64,000 bases of DNA from an uncultured Candidatus Actinomarina sp. (GCA_902622665.1 CACNQV010000002.1:57220-121219); one strand, 5' to 3'; positions 37,001-44,338 are shown, counted from the first letter of the stretch. Numbers and translations: made by a program. Notes: generated by a model not told the origin, from the letters alone.

Positions 37001-39269
37001 TGGAACGCCAAGGGTGCTGGAATCTCTTGCCGCTGCACATGAAGCAAGCGTTAAATGGAAATATCGATTAGGACTTTCCAGTTCAGTAACTGGAGACTTT
37101 ACTGAGCTCAGTGCTCTGACAGTTGATTGTCCACAGACACATCAAGTTACAACTTCTCTCGGAGATTGCACTAACTTAACACGAGATTCTAAACTCAAAA
37201 TTAAGAACACAGGAACAGTAACTCAGTATTTTCAAATTTATTACTCAGTAAGCAATGGTAGCTATCAATACCTAACAGAAGTATCTGTTGGTGCAGGTTT
37301 AGAAAATAATTCTGTTTATTTTAATTTATCTTCTGGACAATATATCAACTGGAAATACAAGACATCTACCGTTCAAGGTGATTTCACTAATTCAAATGAT
37401 AATTTTCTCACAAGATCTGCAACAGTGAACTGTATCGATGATAGTTTGTCAGCATCAACAAGTAACACATGTACCCCAAATGGAACTACATCAACCAAAA
37501 CTTCTAAATTTACAATTACAAATAGTTCAACAGTCTCAAAACAAGTTGAAGTTCAGTATTCAACAGACAATGTTGCATTTCTCCCAATGGGTACACATAC
37601 CGTTACTAATACGCAACCGTACGTAGATGATAGGTTATTTACAACAAACTACTTTACTTATAGGTATAGAATTTTAGGTACTACAAACTGGTCTCCGACA
37701 GAGATTAGCATAGCTCCATCAGATTGCTCTACCCCAACAAATGTTATCAGTGCATATAATACAAATCAATGCGAAAGCGGTAGTTCAATTGCTAAATTAA
37801 CAATCGTTAACCCTGGTCAAGCAGCAACGGTAATTTATGACATAAATATCAACAACCAGGGTTGGCAGAGTGGTGGAAGCACTCTTGTAAATGGTACATT
37901 TACATCATCTGGAGTAAAAGTACCAGCAAATACTTCTTTCCAATGGAGATATAAATTAGTAACTGATACAACTTATAAATATGTAGATGACATAGCCAAC
38001 AACTGTGATTCAGGCAGTTCTATTTCAGCCGTAACTGAAATCTTATGTCTTCAGGATAGTGGTATTAAAGAGGCTAGATTACGAATTATAAACGTTGGTT
38101 CACAAAGTGTTAGTGTCATGTACAATTACAGAATCAACAATGGATCAACAGTGTCTGGTTCTGCACCGGTTCCAATAAATCCAAATTCATCCGGATACTC
38201 TATTCAAGTTCCTTTAAATGAAGGAGACCAAATTGTTTTTGGATATAAGTTAACAAGTGACACAAGCTATCAACAAACTCCATCTAAATCAACTTCAGAA
38301 TGTGGGACTGGTGGATTAAATCCTGAATTAATTCAAACAATCTCTGAATGTACTCAAAATTTTGCTGTATCAACAATAGAAATGAGAAATCTCTCTGATC
38401 AAGTTAAAACATTTTATCTCGAATATAAAATAAATGATGGACCTTGGACCAGCCATGATATTGTCACAGTGAATGCATCCAGTCCTGCAACTAGCACATT
38501 AAATGTAACACAAAATTCAACAGTGCAGTGGAGAGCGCTTGAAAATAGCTATACACAATTTGACCTTAACTCTCCATATCAGGTGTCTCAAGTAGAAACA
38601 GTTATATGTGACTCAACGACAACTACTACATTGCCTCCTGTGAAATACATATTTGAACCAATTGTCTCAACAAACAGAGTGTGTGATTTTGAAGATGGTG
38701 GAGCAGAGTTTGGCATCACAGTAGATAATTCAAGGTCTAATGTTTCTGCAAAAGTATTGAAGAAAATCTGGATCAATACAACACTTATTGCCCAGGAAAC
38801 CGTTAATGTCCCAGCAGGTCAATCTGTTGATTTTTCTTCAATTGAAGTTGGTGAAAATAAATTCTTTACCGTTGCTCTTGAAGTAACAAATAATGAAAAT
38901 GGCAAAGTTCAAAAAATGATTAAGAACAAAGATGCAGACTGTATCGAAGATGAAAGGCTAATTAATGATGGATTGAATCCTATTGATGAGGTAGAGGTCT
39001 CTGAAGACATAGATAATGTTATGGATGGTGACGGTGACGATAAAGAAATGGAAGACAATGGTGAGTCACTCTTATTCCTTCCTGGAGATGATTTTGTTGA
39101 GTTTGTTTATAACGAAGATGCAGATAATCCATTTGTCCCACAATTTACAGATGAGTCTCCTCCAACACCTGGGATACCATTTACAGGTCGAAATGTTGGT
39201 GGCTTTATCATTTCTTTTGGATTGCTACTAATGGGATTAGGAGCTTTTATACTTAGAAGAGCGTATTAG
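28041..39269 (+). CDS. Giant sortase-anchored modular surface protein, 3742 aa
   Basis: Predicted cell-surface protein covering 11.2 kb in one intact frame. It has a long signal peptide (hydrophobic core about 35-50, then ASANA), an N-terminal region with propeller-like beta repeats (about 60-330), about 29 tandem divergent modules of roughly 85-140 residues, a short Thr linker (TTTTTLPP), an acidic stretch and a C-terminal sorting signal: IPFTG at 3712-3716, a hydrophobic span and RRAY. Each module has a Cys near its start and another in a VDC/VNC end, probably one disulfide per module. The sortase gene follows 6 nt downstream. An adhesin, defence or spacer role is plausible; no enzyme domain is seen. 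The start could be ATG 28056 instead of 28041. Neither has a strong ribosome site. Confidence 0.88.
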   Translation: MLLSSMSNKFIYWYLNFASCINSSTIKKILKTTTYIALFTIVFITSWAVPQEEASANANWECNDSFARAYFYKLDWDYTSTSFTIDQYVATETTTIQRETTTVDFSSTSNIVGNVKGINALAMSPTGVMYVTITSDGHGTHLFTISTAGVLTPLAHIADYTQVGDLDFYDGVNGYYGFSSGEYVVNANGNDQIYMAQAGFKHGYIYNVDTGGVTTFADPGMTTHINAADFSYIGDWDGYELATYNALANKVVLYDKDNNSISEVTPTNAQFNGVSATLASYTYKTPEGEIRFIIDDGLGNRFEVKRIGTNQYTVATKGTTFTSDNTDGASCGPNAYDPFAPSFKTSLGACASGYQQPTLLITNNRQTTQYFDVDYRIAGGSWTELLDGTQISPGGQFSTSGAPAVYQGQTVEYRMKYDTSNPSSGGTRYTVGDLLTGSGCGDYAAGTVDTAAGTCDGGSSTPSVTLTNTGTVNAYFDVQYKITSSGTWITFIDGELVVSGTPETISLPTTVANGQTVYFQYIVADANPTATTGFTSATNRTIDCKTYTGTITATTNGTCNNDYMSYTVTLSNTGNTSMYFSHAKRTSIGSSAFSWQDQWGRTINAGQTYTYTANVYHGVIPEFKMVYGTSNYIYYATDLYSSSNTEGTFTSRSNGGSLKSGDSWIRWTASNAVDCLWWGNGGESTNSSANYTRISQSTSQICDGSGNATLRLTVTNYNASNDSYGGYIDVEFSPDNVNWTEVVDGQALADGQSLTFSATETIASSSTGYFRYRIAETNPTDSTSNAAWAVFSREANCVADFTQSATFSTCSSVGRYSTLSVTNNEAQTLYFKAAPSLNSSSYYNQYSSSYVDWSNAITFSVAAGQTLTYDATNSPDMRKLYPDDTEGYMQWVVQGSYIENPDWTNTSAYPYKYTTYEFNDCNPSVTLSYEVTACSSAGQTSTLTLTNNESETVYFKVTPTKTANPYSYNTGSAFDSSETTTFSIAAGETLVYTAGAKTYTNEATAYMGWKIQKSYTENPSWNTNIYEEQFLNSPSNGISWLHDCSLAGISPNRTEHQYETFPSNVVNSCVDNKQWMGWQLYNSNYNDASRTALWYAFEISLDDGANWTTNDLFYRTYSNYHYNADLAVGNSDVTGNLATDGYTAVQATNYINMQSSYNNSYIYLGTRALSGSVMKIRYKIAFAESELASTDWIVWGYYGKSTEQRTTNCDPVITTTDWGTATTTDSTDDTYSDLVTFGECQNTLEIGGFATATFTVTRPAGTQYYLYLAKTTDGGSNWTDVETNLAVGTSYTDSSTVNHAGTIQYKFKFSYTSGDFSNSKLYYSAVKTVNCPTVGASTASIALGTCVSGGATPSITIGNNGWARGYFHVQYSVDLGNTWEEAFYDPNNGNAVIYKSILPGAVETYTIQDTIPQGTTIVMKYRYAVTSPVTSGSFTNTSTLLLDCTSDVTSHSFSQLHSASSCYDNEQTIRLTYGGNTSDTNYFIYQIKVNDGAYSVERTLTLSATSGTSTVDLFGTYSDGDIVTIKYHIENTTGGTYATAVEATPITVDCGVSVGDSTDDPLYFQTDYVSCSLYGPDKFELKLRTRTSVSSNTYVHFQVEISHDGNTWKPFGQMQYSNEGNTQWYKNHDYGGLTGDNATYFGYVRPYYYNTSEYVASVILLDSSHGYQIRYRHYSSNTSTKYMENFTGNYSTITVAADSDCNSNDLQPVTLTTTQLTCLENKGQVEFKFEDTTVTHLEPYEKARLFYQYSTNGGVSWSTVATQTDELTNSITFNLPSVQTANGQSIKVKWGYIRYHDFYSSNGSYQIYDRGSTYYSSDEPPTEYAFIKGLTSTGLYYDRYDEGTNTSGSITENFNANFMNHVMVNTTDLAIDCDPDSEYSQTLTTCECDDAGATSTLSITNNDNYTSYYKVRYSLDGGNSWLSATDSLESAFDISVSAGSTNNTLSKFVDDGKSIIWQVKDTTNGGDFEGQEWETVNASATVDCGCEGGTVQVNVGVGTCGNGSSTPVVKLTPTSSDTTYFKVEYKRNIDTDWQSFKTAEVVSNNQPEEHNLDVTVVHSGSIQVRYKVSKVLSSLDSGDWSYTDTKVINCPFNAVTGEASYTACAADYRASSYKVTNTSSSTSAAKFNVQYQILDGSGTAVVPWKNSSIVNATIAPGVSLYTTDNIKVYEGQKIEWKYEAVDTSASFTGTWTEDTTLDYVNCVIDVTVTNAMGACDSGSQKATLSLKNNESLNTIYFQVFYTVDDGQNWTLKEPNLGVAAGATDTSITHDVEHTKRIRWRYQVTNTSNNYTGAPDNYVDYSTTVDCPILDGTGSAAFGNCTSSERRSVFTYSNSSSANQPAYFYIQYNLSGDSEDWITKVNGTAVVQGTSATTYVMVPNGQTIQWRYYPMSTATTPSSYITLDVSDEVNCSLDTVISLNLDTCINNASLSRYVLTNNTSGTVYYQVEYFIQGSSSWVTVDTDLTLGAAGSNTQSAEFTQNVDTGKYIQWRYKAATSLAGLVSASFVDALQSATVNCATIDPSVETSFGICYNGTKEVKFIIKNSASATTSAIFKVQVKVNDGAWVDKPDITLGTNGQFPHSQIVPAGQTIQWRYKVGKTISDLPNDWTEDTVKTITCSVNDITVTFDEDCDANGYKTSKLNINNSSSGTLYYKAEYSTDGGNDWILSANQVIVDTGGSTFLPESVSQGETITWRYKVSETGNDFDTLNWTTTTTSDVVDCSGVSISTPYASLGQCVSGAKTSTFNYTTLSSSANAAYFHIQYRIDGGAWVNKVTSSDGTLAAGESNAVTQSVTSGSTIEWQYKAAYSTTALTNENFTALAGGAVEVDCGVQLSVTHNMSTCTNQTATSTLILQNTGATPMLVTVQSKLNTGSWATEVSTYEITASNELSLTKTIVSGQTISWKYKYAGTVVKLSAASETTMDTIPALDCETAVLNQVAVNNVLKSCVLGKRISELTFTNNSTETVYVEAWYDTGSGYVLKGTYPVVNGTPRVLESLAAAHEASVKWKYRLGLSSSVTGDFTELSALTVDCPQTHQVTTSLGDCTNLTRDSKLKIKNTGTVTQYFQIYYSVSNGSYQYLTEVSVGAGLENNSVYFNLSSGQYINWKYKTSTVQGDFTNSNDNFLTRSATVNCIDDSLSASTSNTCTPNGTTSTKTSKFTITNSSTVSKQVEVQYSTDNVAFLPMGTHTVTNTQPYVDDRLFTTNYFTYRYRILGTTNWSPTEISIAPSDCSTPTNVISAYNTNQCESGSSIAKLTIVNPGQAATVIYDININNQGWQSGGSTLVNGTFTSSGVKVPANTSFQWRYKLVTDTTYKYVDDIANNCDSGSSISAVTEILCLQDSGIKEARLRIINVGSQSVSVMYNYRINNGSTVSGSAPVPINPNSSGYSIQVPLNEGDQIVFGYKLTSDTSYQQTPSKSTSECGTGGLNPELIQTISECTQNFAVSTIEMRNLSDQVKTFYLEYKINDGPWTSHDIVTVNASSPATSTLNVTQNSTVQWRALENSYTQFDLNSPYQVSQVETVICDSTTTTTLPPVKYIFEPIVSTNRVCDFEDGGAEFGITVDNSRSNVSAKVLKKIWINTTLIAQETVNVPAGQSVDFSSIEVGENKFFTVALEVTNNENGKVQKMIKNKDADCIEDERLINDGLNPIDEVEVSEDIDNVMDGDGDDKEMEDNGESLLFLPGDDFVEFVYNEDADNPFVPQFTDESPPTPGIPFTGRNVGGFIISFGLLLMGLGAFILRRAY
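29070..38945 (+). repeat. About 29 protein modules of the giant gene
   Basis: The units follow a shared pattern: Cys, then a strand with TLTNN or similar, YF-V-YS-DGG--W, an AG-- turn, GQ-I-WRYK, and a VDC or VNC end. Module starts can be read at GACASG, GTCDGG, GTCNND and so on to RVCDFE. They diverged at the DNA level, so this is protein repetition rather than a recent DNA array. The count of 29 is by eye from the Cys starts. Confidence 0.75.
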
Positions 39270-39275
39270 TTTGAA

Positions 39276-40940
39276 ATGGCATATTTTTTTATATATTTAC
39301 TGATAATAATTGTCAATATTTTTGCAGTATTATTTGTACTAAAAATTAGAAGAAAAAGATTAAATGATGCCGATGTTATTACGGATGCAACACTTGTAGA
39401 GGAAGATTCAATCCAGCAAGTAAGAACTAAAAGGTCTTTCTCTTTATTTAACAAACAAGATCCAGGCACAGCTATTTTTGTAGAATATGAAGAATTAGAA
39501 GAAGATGTAGCAGAGAAAATCTTCGATGGTCAATTTCTAGATATTGCTGTAAAGGAAAAAATCGTAAAGAAAAAAGGCAATTGGTACCTATATGGTGAAG
39601 AAAAACTTGGTTATGGAAAAGATAAAGCTAAATTTTATTTGCTTGAGAATCCAGATGTAGCAAGTGAGATTAGAAGTCAGTTAAGTAGTGCAATTGATAT
39701 AGATAATGAAATTAATCAAAGCGATTTAAAAAAATTAAACTCCGATGATTCAGGAAATTTAATAGATTTATCTGCAAACGCTATTGAAAATCAACGATCT
39801 CTTAGCTTTATAAATCAGAATTTAGAAGTTGAACTTTCAGAAGTATACGTAAAATCTAATATTCTTAAAAAAGTTCTTGAAAATGCAATTGGCACTGAGG
39901 TAATGATTAGCGTAGATGTTAGCGAGAGATTTAATCCATTAATTGCTGAACCTGAAAATTTCACTGAGGACATTGTAACAATGCTTAAAGAGGTTGATTA
40001 TCTAACTTCAGCAGTTAAAAATATATCCAAAAATGCAAAATATCTCGGTCTTGATGTAACAGAGGAAATGTTACGAGAGAAGTTAACATTGATGACATCT
40101 AATCGCTTTTCAATTGTCTTTACAAAAAAACCAGTTGAGAAACATAGAAATATTCCAAGACTTATATTCGATTTACCAGTAAAAAAAAACCGAAGACAAA
40201 GAGAAGTAAAGGAAACCAGTAAATCCGTATCAAATCAAAACACAAGTAAAAGATCTCTTCTTCCACTTGGTATAGGCTTATTAATAGTTGGATTTATAAT
40301 TCTAATTTACTCTGTTAACCAAACGTTTTTTTCCACTTCAGTTATTAATGACGAACAAAATTTATTAGAAAACAAATTTCAAGTTAGTGACCTTAATCTT
40401 TCTGAAATAAGAAATCAAAATATTATGACAGAACAATCTTTAAATAATTTGGAACAAACTGATGAATTTCAGGAGTCAATTATTTCTATTGCAACAAAAA
40501 CTCTAACCAATCAGGCTGCAAAAGCTGAGTTTCTACCAGATGTTGTTGGAAGATTAACAATTTTATCCGCAAATATAAATCATTACGTTGTATTTGGAGC
40601 AACTAATAAGAAATTAGAGTATGGACCAGGATATATACTTGGAACTTCACTTCCCGGCTCAGGAGGAAATTTTGCAATTGCTGGACACAGAACTACATAC
40701 GGTGCACCATTTGGAAATCTTGACAGAGTTCAGGTTGGTGAAACAATAATATTTCAAACAAATACAAATCAATATAAATACCAAGTTATTGATGTAAAAA
40801 TTGTTTCTCCAGAAGATAATTATGTATTAGAAAATTATGGTGATGACAGAATTACATTAACAACTTGTCATCCTAAATTTTCTGCAAAACAGAGACTTGT
40901 AGTTATAGGGCAATTAGAAAAAGTAGAGGTGTTTGGATAG
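39276..40940 (+). CDS. Multidomain sortase with two membrane segments and a RecA-CTD-like module
   Basis: The 554-aa transpeptidase probably anchors the giant protein upstream. It has a membrane segment at about 2-23, a predicted cytoplasmic part of about 300 residues, a second membrane segment at about 328-347 and an external sortase domain at about 415-554. The sortase domain has catalytic His471 (AGHRTTYGAPF), Cys531 (ITLTTCHPKF) and Arg540, and resembles class E. Sortases usually run to about 200-300 aa. The cytoplasmic part is unusual: residues about 85-140 match the C-terminal subdomain of RecA (separate entry), and about 170-285 is a further domain I cannot name. The gene is followed by the membrane protein gene with a 1-nt overlap. 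Confidence 0.88.
   Translation: MAYFFIYLLIIIVNIFAVLFVLKIRRKRLNDADVITDATLVEEDSIQQVRTKRSFSLFNKQDPGTAIFVEYEELEEDVAEKIFDGQFLDIAVKEKIVKKKGNWYLYGEEKLGYGKDKAKFYLLENPDVASEIRSQLSSAIDIDNEINQSDLKKLNSDDSGNLIDLSANAIENQRSLSFINQNLEVELSEVYVKSNILKKVLENAIGTEVMISVDVSERFNPLIAEPENFTEDIVTMLKEVDYLTSAVKNISKNAKYLGLDVTEEMLREKLTLMTSNRFSIVFTKKPVEKHRNIPRLIFDLPVKKNRRQREVKETSKSVSNQNTSKRSLLPLGIGLLIVGFIILIYSVNQTFFSTSVINDEQNLLENKFQVSDLNLSEIRNQNIMTEQSLNNLEQTDEFQESIISIATKTLTNQAAKAEFLPDVVGRLTILSANINHYVVFGATNKKLEYGPGYILGTSLPGSGGNFAIAGHRTTYGAPFGNLDRVQVGETIIFQTNTNQYKYQVIDVKIVSPEDNYVLENYGDDRITLTTCHPKFSAKQRLVVIGQLEKVEVFG
39528..39695 (+). other. RecA C-terminal-domain-like segment inside the sortase gene
   Basis: Residues 85-140 read LDIAVKEKIVKKKGNWYLYG, then a second half with EKLGYGKDKAKFYLLENP and ASEI. 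E. coli RecA at the start of its C-terminal domain has DLGVKEKLIEKAGAWYSY, EKIGQGKANATAWLKDNP and AKEI in the same order and spacing. By eye about 20 of 54 positions agree. The match is read from memory of RecA, not from an alignment program. Confidence 0.65.
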
Positions 40941-42511
40941 TGAAAAAACTGATTATTTCATTTATATTTTTCTTTTCTTTTTTTAATGGTGTATTTAATA
41001 ATGGACATTCAGATACAAAATTATATGAAACTAACGAAGCAACTATTGAAGTAGACTCGGCGAGAATAGATAAAGATAATTTACAAATTTCATGGTTAAT
41101 TAATGGTATTGAAAATATCGACCAAGTAATACTCTCAGTCCGTGAACTTACACCTGATGGATTGCTTGGAGAGCCATTGGAATATAGTGAATACTCGAAT
41201 CAAGGTCAAAAAATTGTAGAATGGGATGGTACAAAAAATCTTTCTGTCACTTTAAAAATATTAACTACAAACTATACCCAATATAGTGGTCCGGATTGCG
41301 ATTCAGTTTATTGTTACAGAGATATAACTACTGAAATTACATCAGATGAATATATAATCAATAAGATTCCTGATTTACCAGTAGTGACTACTACATTGCC
41401 CTTAATTGAAGATGTTAATGTTGTTGATACTTCATCCAATATAACATTTACTAATGAACTTATTACAACTATTCCACTATTTAGCGATATTGATTTTTCA
41501 GATCAGGCAAAGAATGCTTTTGCATTCCTCATAACTTCTGGAATTATATTTCTTTTTTACGGAGTTTTACTTGCTCAGGAATGGTTCAATAGAATAATTT
41601 CTCACTATAGAGTCAGATGGTCAAATCGTGAAAGTAAATTAAGAGACAAAACAAAACTTGAAATAGCTATGGAGATATCTCTTGTTGCTCTTATTACATC
41701 TCTTTTGTATGCATTTGTTGAGGAAGGTTTTACATTTCAAGTACGAGAGGAAAACTTAGCAATATTTCTTGGAGTTTTATTTGGACTTATAATTGTCACT
41801 TTCTTTTATGAGGGCATAGAGTCTCTTATTGAATATTATTTATATGACCAAATTGTAAGATTTGACTGGAACCCTCAAGCTATGTTTTTTGCTGTTCTTT
41901 CAACTGTATTATTCATTGTGATTGATCTTCCATTTGGTTTTATACTTGGATTTATTGCAGCGATACATGTTGTATCAAAAAGACCGAAAGCTGAGTTGTC
42001 TCCTAAATTTTATTCAATGATTAGTCTGTCGATAGTTGGATATTTTTTCTTTTACGCTACTTCATTTGAATCTGTTAGCTCTTCTGGTGTTCAAATGGCG
42101 ATTTGCAAACTTACTTACTTAATGTGTTTAGAGGGAGTTATATTTAAAGCAGTTCCCTGGGGAGGGAACGAATTATTTGATGCAATTGGAGACTCAGATG
42201 GAGTGTATCAAGCAATGCCGATTGTTAGCTTTTTGATAAGTATCTGGCTTTTTATAAGAATATTGGTCTTACCGCCAGATAGCGAGTTTAACGAACTTCA
42301 ACAAACTTTATTACAGAGTGGTCAGCTAGCATATAGATTTATGATTGTTCTATTGGTCTACATACTAATTATTCTCTTGCTTGGCAACTTTATGAAAAAA
42401 TATGCCGAATTGAACAGACCTGCTGACTATGAAGATAGTTTAAAACTAGATGATGCAGAGATTTCAGATTTAATAGATGATGAGTTAAACGAATCAGTAA
42501 ATGAGTGGTAA
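40940..42511 (+). CDS. Polytopic membrane protein with external N-terminal domain, unknown
   Basis: No family recognised. The 523-aa protein has an N-terminal signal sequence (LIISFIFFFSFFNGVF), an external beta-rich domain (about 25-150) with a Cys pair (GPDCDSVYC), a Thr-rich linker (VVTTTLPL), then about eight hydrophobic segments from residue 195 onward and an acidic C-terminal tail. The membrane part has EGFTFQVREE and YEGIESLIEYYLYD between helices. It overlaps the sortase gene by 1 nt and the next gene by 11 nt, so it belongs to the same surface operon. It may aid export or assembly of the giant protein; that is inference from position. Confidence 0.7.
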   Translation: MKKLIISFIFFFSFFNGVFNNGHSDTKLYETNEATIEVDSARIDKDNLQISWLINGIENIDQVILSVRELTPDGLLGEPLEYSEYSNQGQKIVEWDGTKNLSVTLKILTTNYTQYSGPDCDSVYCYRDITTEITSDEYIINKIPDLPVVTTTLPLIEDVNVVDTSSNITFTNELITTIPLFSDIDFSDQAKNAFAFLITSGIIFLFYGVLLAQEWFNRIISHYRVRWSNRESKLRDKTKLEIAMEISLVALITSLLYAFVEEGFTFQVREENLAIFLGVLFGLIIVTFFYEGIESLIEYYLYDQIVRFDWNPQAMFFAVLSTVLFIVIDLPFGFILGFIAAIHVVSKRPKAELSPKFYSMISLSIVGYFFFYATSFESVSSSGVQMAICKLTYLMCLEGVIFKAVPWGGNELFDAIGDSDGVYQAMPIVSFLISIWLFIRILVLPPDSEFNELQQTLLQSGQLAYRFMIVLLVYILIILLLGNFMKKYAELNRPADYEDSLKLDDAEISDLIDDELNESVNEW

Positions 42512-43370
42512 ATTAACCACAATTCTCGTCGTTTTAATTGTTATATTCATAGGTTGGTCTTATGTATATGTAATCAACAATCCAATTGAAATAAGTATTC
42601 AAGCAAATATTGGGACTACTGAAGCTTCTATAGTTTCCTCAACAACCACAACTGTCAATCTAACAACCACTTCTTCAACAACAACCACTTCTTCAACAAC
42701 AACCACTTCTTCAACAACAACGACTTCTTCAACAACAACGACTTCTTCAACAACCACTACAACAACAATTCCAAGTACAACCACAACAATTGAAGTATCA
42801 GAAAAGGATGATTCAGTGTCCATTAATATGAATGGTTCAGAAAATATAAAAATTTATGAAGGTGAGTTTACGTTATTTGATGGATTTGAAGGAGAAAATC
42901 AATTCAATCTTGATTCATTAGTTAATAATTTACCTACAGAATTAAAAAAATCTGTAGAAAGCAATGTTATATTTGTTAATGGCTGTCACTCTTATGCTGC
43001 AACAATTTTGGGAAGATGTCCTTTTGGTGTTTGGGACTCAGCTGGAACATTTGCTGATGGATCAACTAATTCAAATTGGAAATTATCTGTCTGGGTTTCC
43101 AATAAAGCGTTTGCTAACAATAGAGCTTACAACACATTGCTTCATGAAACATCGCATGCATTTTCATATTTAACAAGAAACTGTGTCAATCCCGAAGGAG
43201 AAAATCAAAGAAAAAATGCTCAAGAATTCTTTGGAAGTGAAGAGATGTTTGCTGATGCATTAGTCCTTTACTATGGGGGAGATTATGTTTATTACAGGGA
43301 GAGTGCTGTTTTGCAAGAATCCGAAAGAGAGTATTTAAGTGACTACGTAGCTCTTTGTAATGAGGATTAG
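42501..43370 (+). CDS. Exported HExxH protein with Thr-rich linker
   Basis: The 289-aa protein has an N-terminal membrane anchor (about 6-25), a Ser/Thr linker (about 46-97, coded by an 18-bp tandem repeat) and a C-terminal domain with HETSH at 215-219, EMFAD at 248-252, and paired cysteines (NGCH, GRC, RNC, LC). This is the same domain as in the protein at 23628. The arrangement HExxH + ExxxD is gluzincin-like, so it could be a zinc peptidase acting on surface proteins. It is the last gene of the surface island and is translationally coupled (11-nt overlap). Confidence 0.75.
   Translation: MSGKLTTILVVLIVIFIGWSYVYVINNPIEISIQANIGTTEASIVSSTTTTVNLTTTSSTTTTSSTTTTSSTTTTSSTTTTSSTTTTTTIPSTTTTIEVSEKDDSVSINMNGSENIKIYEGEFTLFDGFEGENQFNLDSLVNNLPTELKKSVESNVIFVNGCHSYAATILGRCPFGVWDSAGTFADGSTNSNWKLSVWVSNKAFANNRAYNTLLHETSHAFSYLTRNCVNPEGENQRKNAQEFFGSEEMFADALVLYYGGDYVYYRESAVLQESEREYLSDYVALCNED
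42669..42758 (+). repeat. 18-bp tandem repeat, five copies
   Basis: The unit ACTTCTTCAACAACAACC (last positions vary C/G) occurs at 42669, 42687, 42705, 42723 and 42741 and codes for TSSTTT. It is a near-perfect coding array that could change length by slippage in steps of six residues without a frameshift. Confidence 0.9.
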
Positions 43371-43477
43371 ATAATTAGAAAAAAATAGATTTTTACTTAG
43401 AATAATTTCTAATCAAAACAACTTTATATATATCTTTTGGTACTTGTAATAAATTTTTAAAATAATAAAATTTTAAT

Positions 43478-44338
43478 ATGTCAATACAAGAGTTAAATAA
43501 TTTAATCTCTTCTTCTTTAACATTTAAAACAATAACGCCAATGATTCCTGTTATGTTTTATTTCTTAGGTACTCAAACTAATTATCAAGATATTAAAGAA
43601 ACTATAGAAAACAAAATAACATTTTCTTATGCAATATTTTTTCAAATTTTTGTATTACCTTTAATCGGATTAACTTTATATTTAGTTTTTAACACAAGTA
43701 TATTTGCAATTTCAATTGCAATTGTTTTACTTGCACCTGGTGGTTTTATATCTGGCATTTTAACTCATTTCAAAAAAGGCAATATACCTCTTTCTGTATC
43801 ATTAACTTCATTGACTTCACTTATTACTCCATTTACAACAGTTTTTTGGTTAAGTATTATTTCAATTGATGCAGAGGGATTTTCTTTCAACTTTTTAGAG
43901 ACATTAACACAACTTACTTTATTGATATTCATTCCTTTTTTAGTCGGATATTTTTTAAACACGAAAGATAATGACACAGTCAATAGATTGTCTTCTTTTT
44001 TAGATAAATTTTTAAAATTATATATAGCAGTAATTTCGGTAACTGGACCTTTTGAACTCAGGGATGCTTTATTTGATTATTTTTCTGAAGCTATAACTAT
44101 AGTACTGGTTGCAATAGGAGTTGTCTTTATTGCAGTTGAAAGTACCTCAAGACTTTTAAAAATTGAAAAAAAGGATGCAGTAACCGTATCTATTGAAGCT
44201 TTATGTCAGAATTTTCCAATTGTACTAACATTTTCAATACTTTTTAATTTGCCGCAAATGGCCGTATTTGGTGTGTTTTATTATTTAGCTACTTTAGTTA
44301 TAGTTGTCCCTTATTCATTTATCAGACCTTTAAATTAA
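43478..44338 (+). CDS. Bile acid:sodium symporter (BASS) family transporter
   Basis: Integral membrane protein, 286 aa, with about nine hydrophobic segments. It contains LAPGGFISGILTHFKKGNIPLS followed by TSLTSLITPFTT, which match the BASS-family core (APGG and the repeated SxxTSxxTP crossover). Members import organic acids with Na+; the substrate here is unknown. Upstream is a 107-nt AT-rich spacer after the surface island, so it likely has its own promoter. Confidence 0.75.
   Translation: MSIQELNNLISSSLTFKTITPMIPVMFYFLGTQTNYQDIKETIENKITFSYAIFFQIFVLPLIGLTLYLVFNTSIFAISIAIVLLAPGGFISGILTHFKKGNIPLSVSLTSLTSLITPFTTVFWLSIISIDAEGFSFNFLETLTQLTLLIFIPFLVGYFLNTKDNDTVNRLSSFLDKFLKLYIAVISVTGPFELRDALFDYFSEAITIVLVAIGVVFIAVESTSRLLKIEKKDAVTVSIEALCQNFPIVLTFSILFNLPQMAVFGVFYYLATLVIVVPYSFIRPLN

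Noticed and set aside
40940..42511. PrsW or site-2 type intramembrane protease for the membrane protein
   Set aside because: No HExxH or paired EExxxE/HxxxH zinc motifs in membrane segments were found, so no enzymatic role is claimed.
43374..43413. Inverted repeat ATTAGAAA/TTTCTAAT after the surface island
   Set aside because: The loop is long (24 nt), there is no U-tract, and in such AT-rich sequence an 8-bp repeat is not rare.
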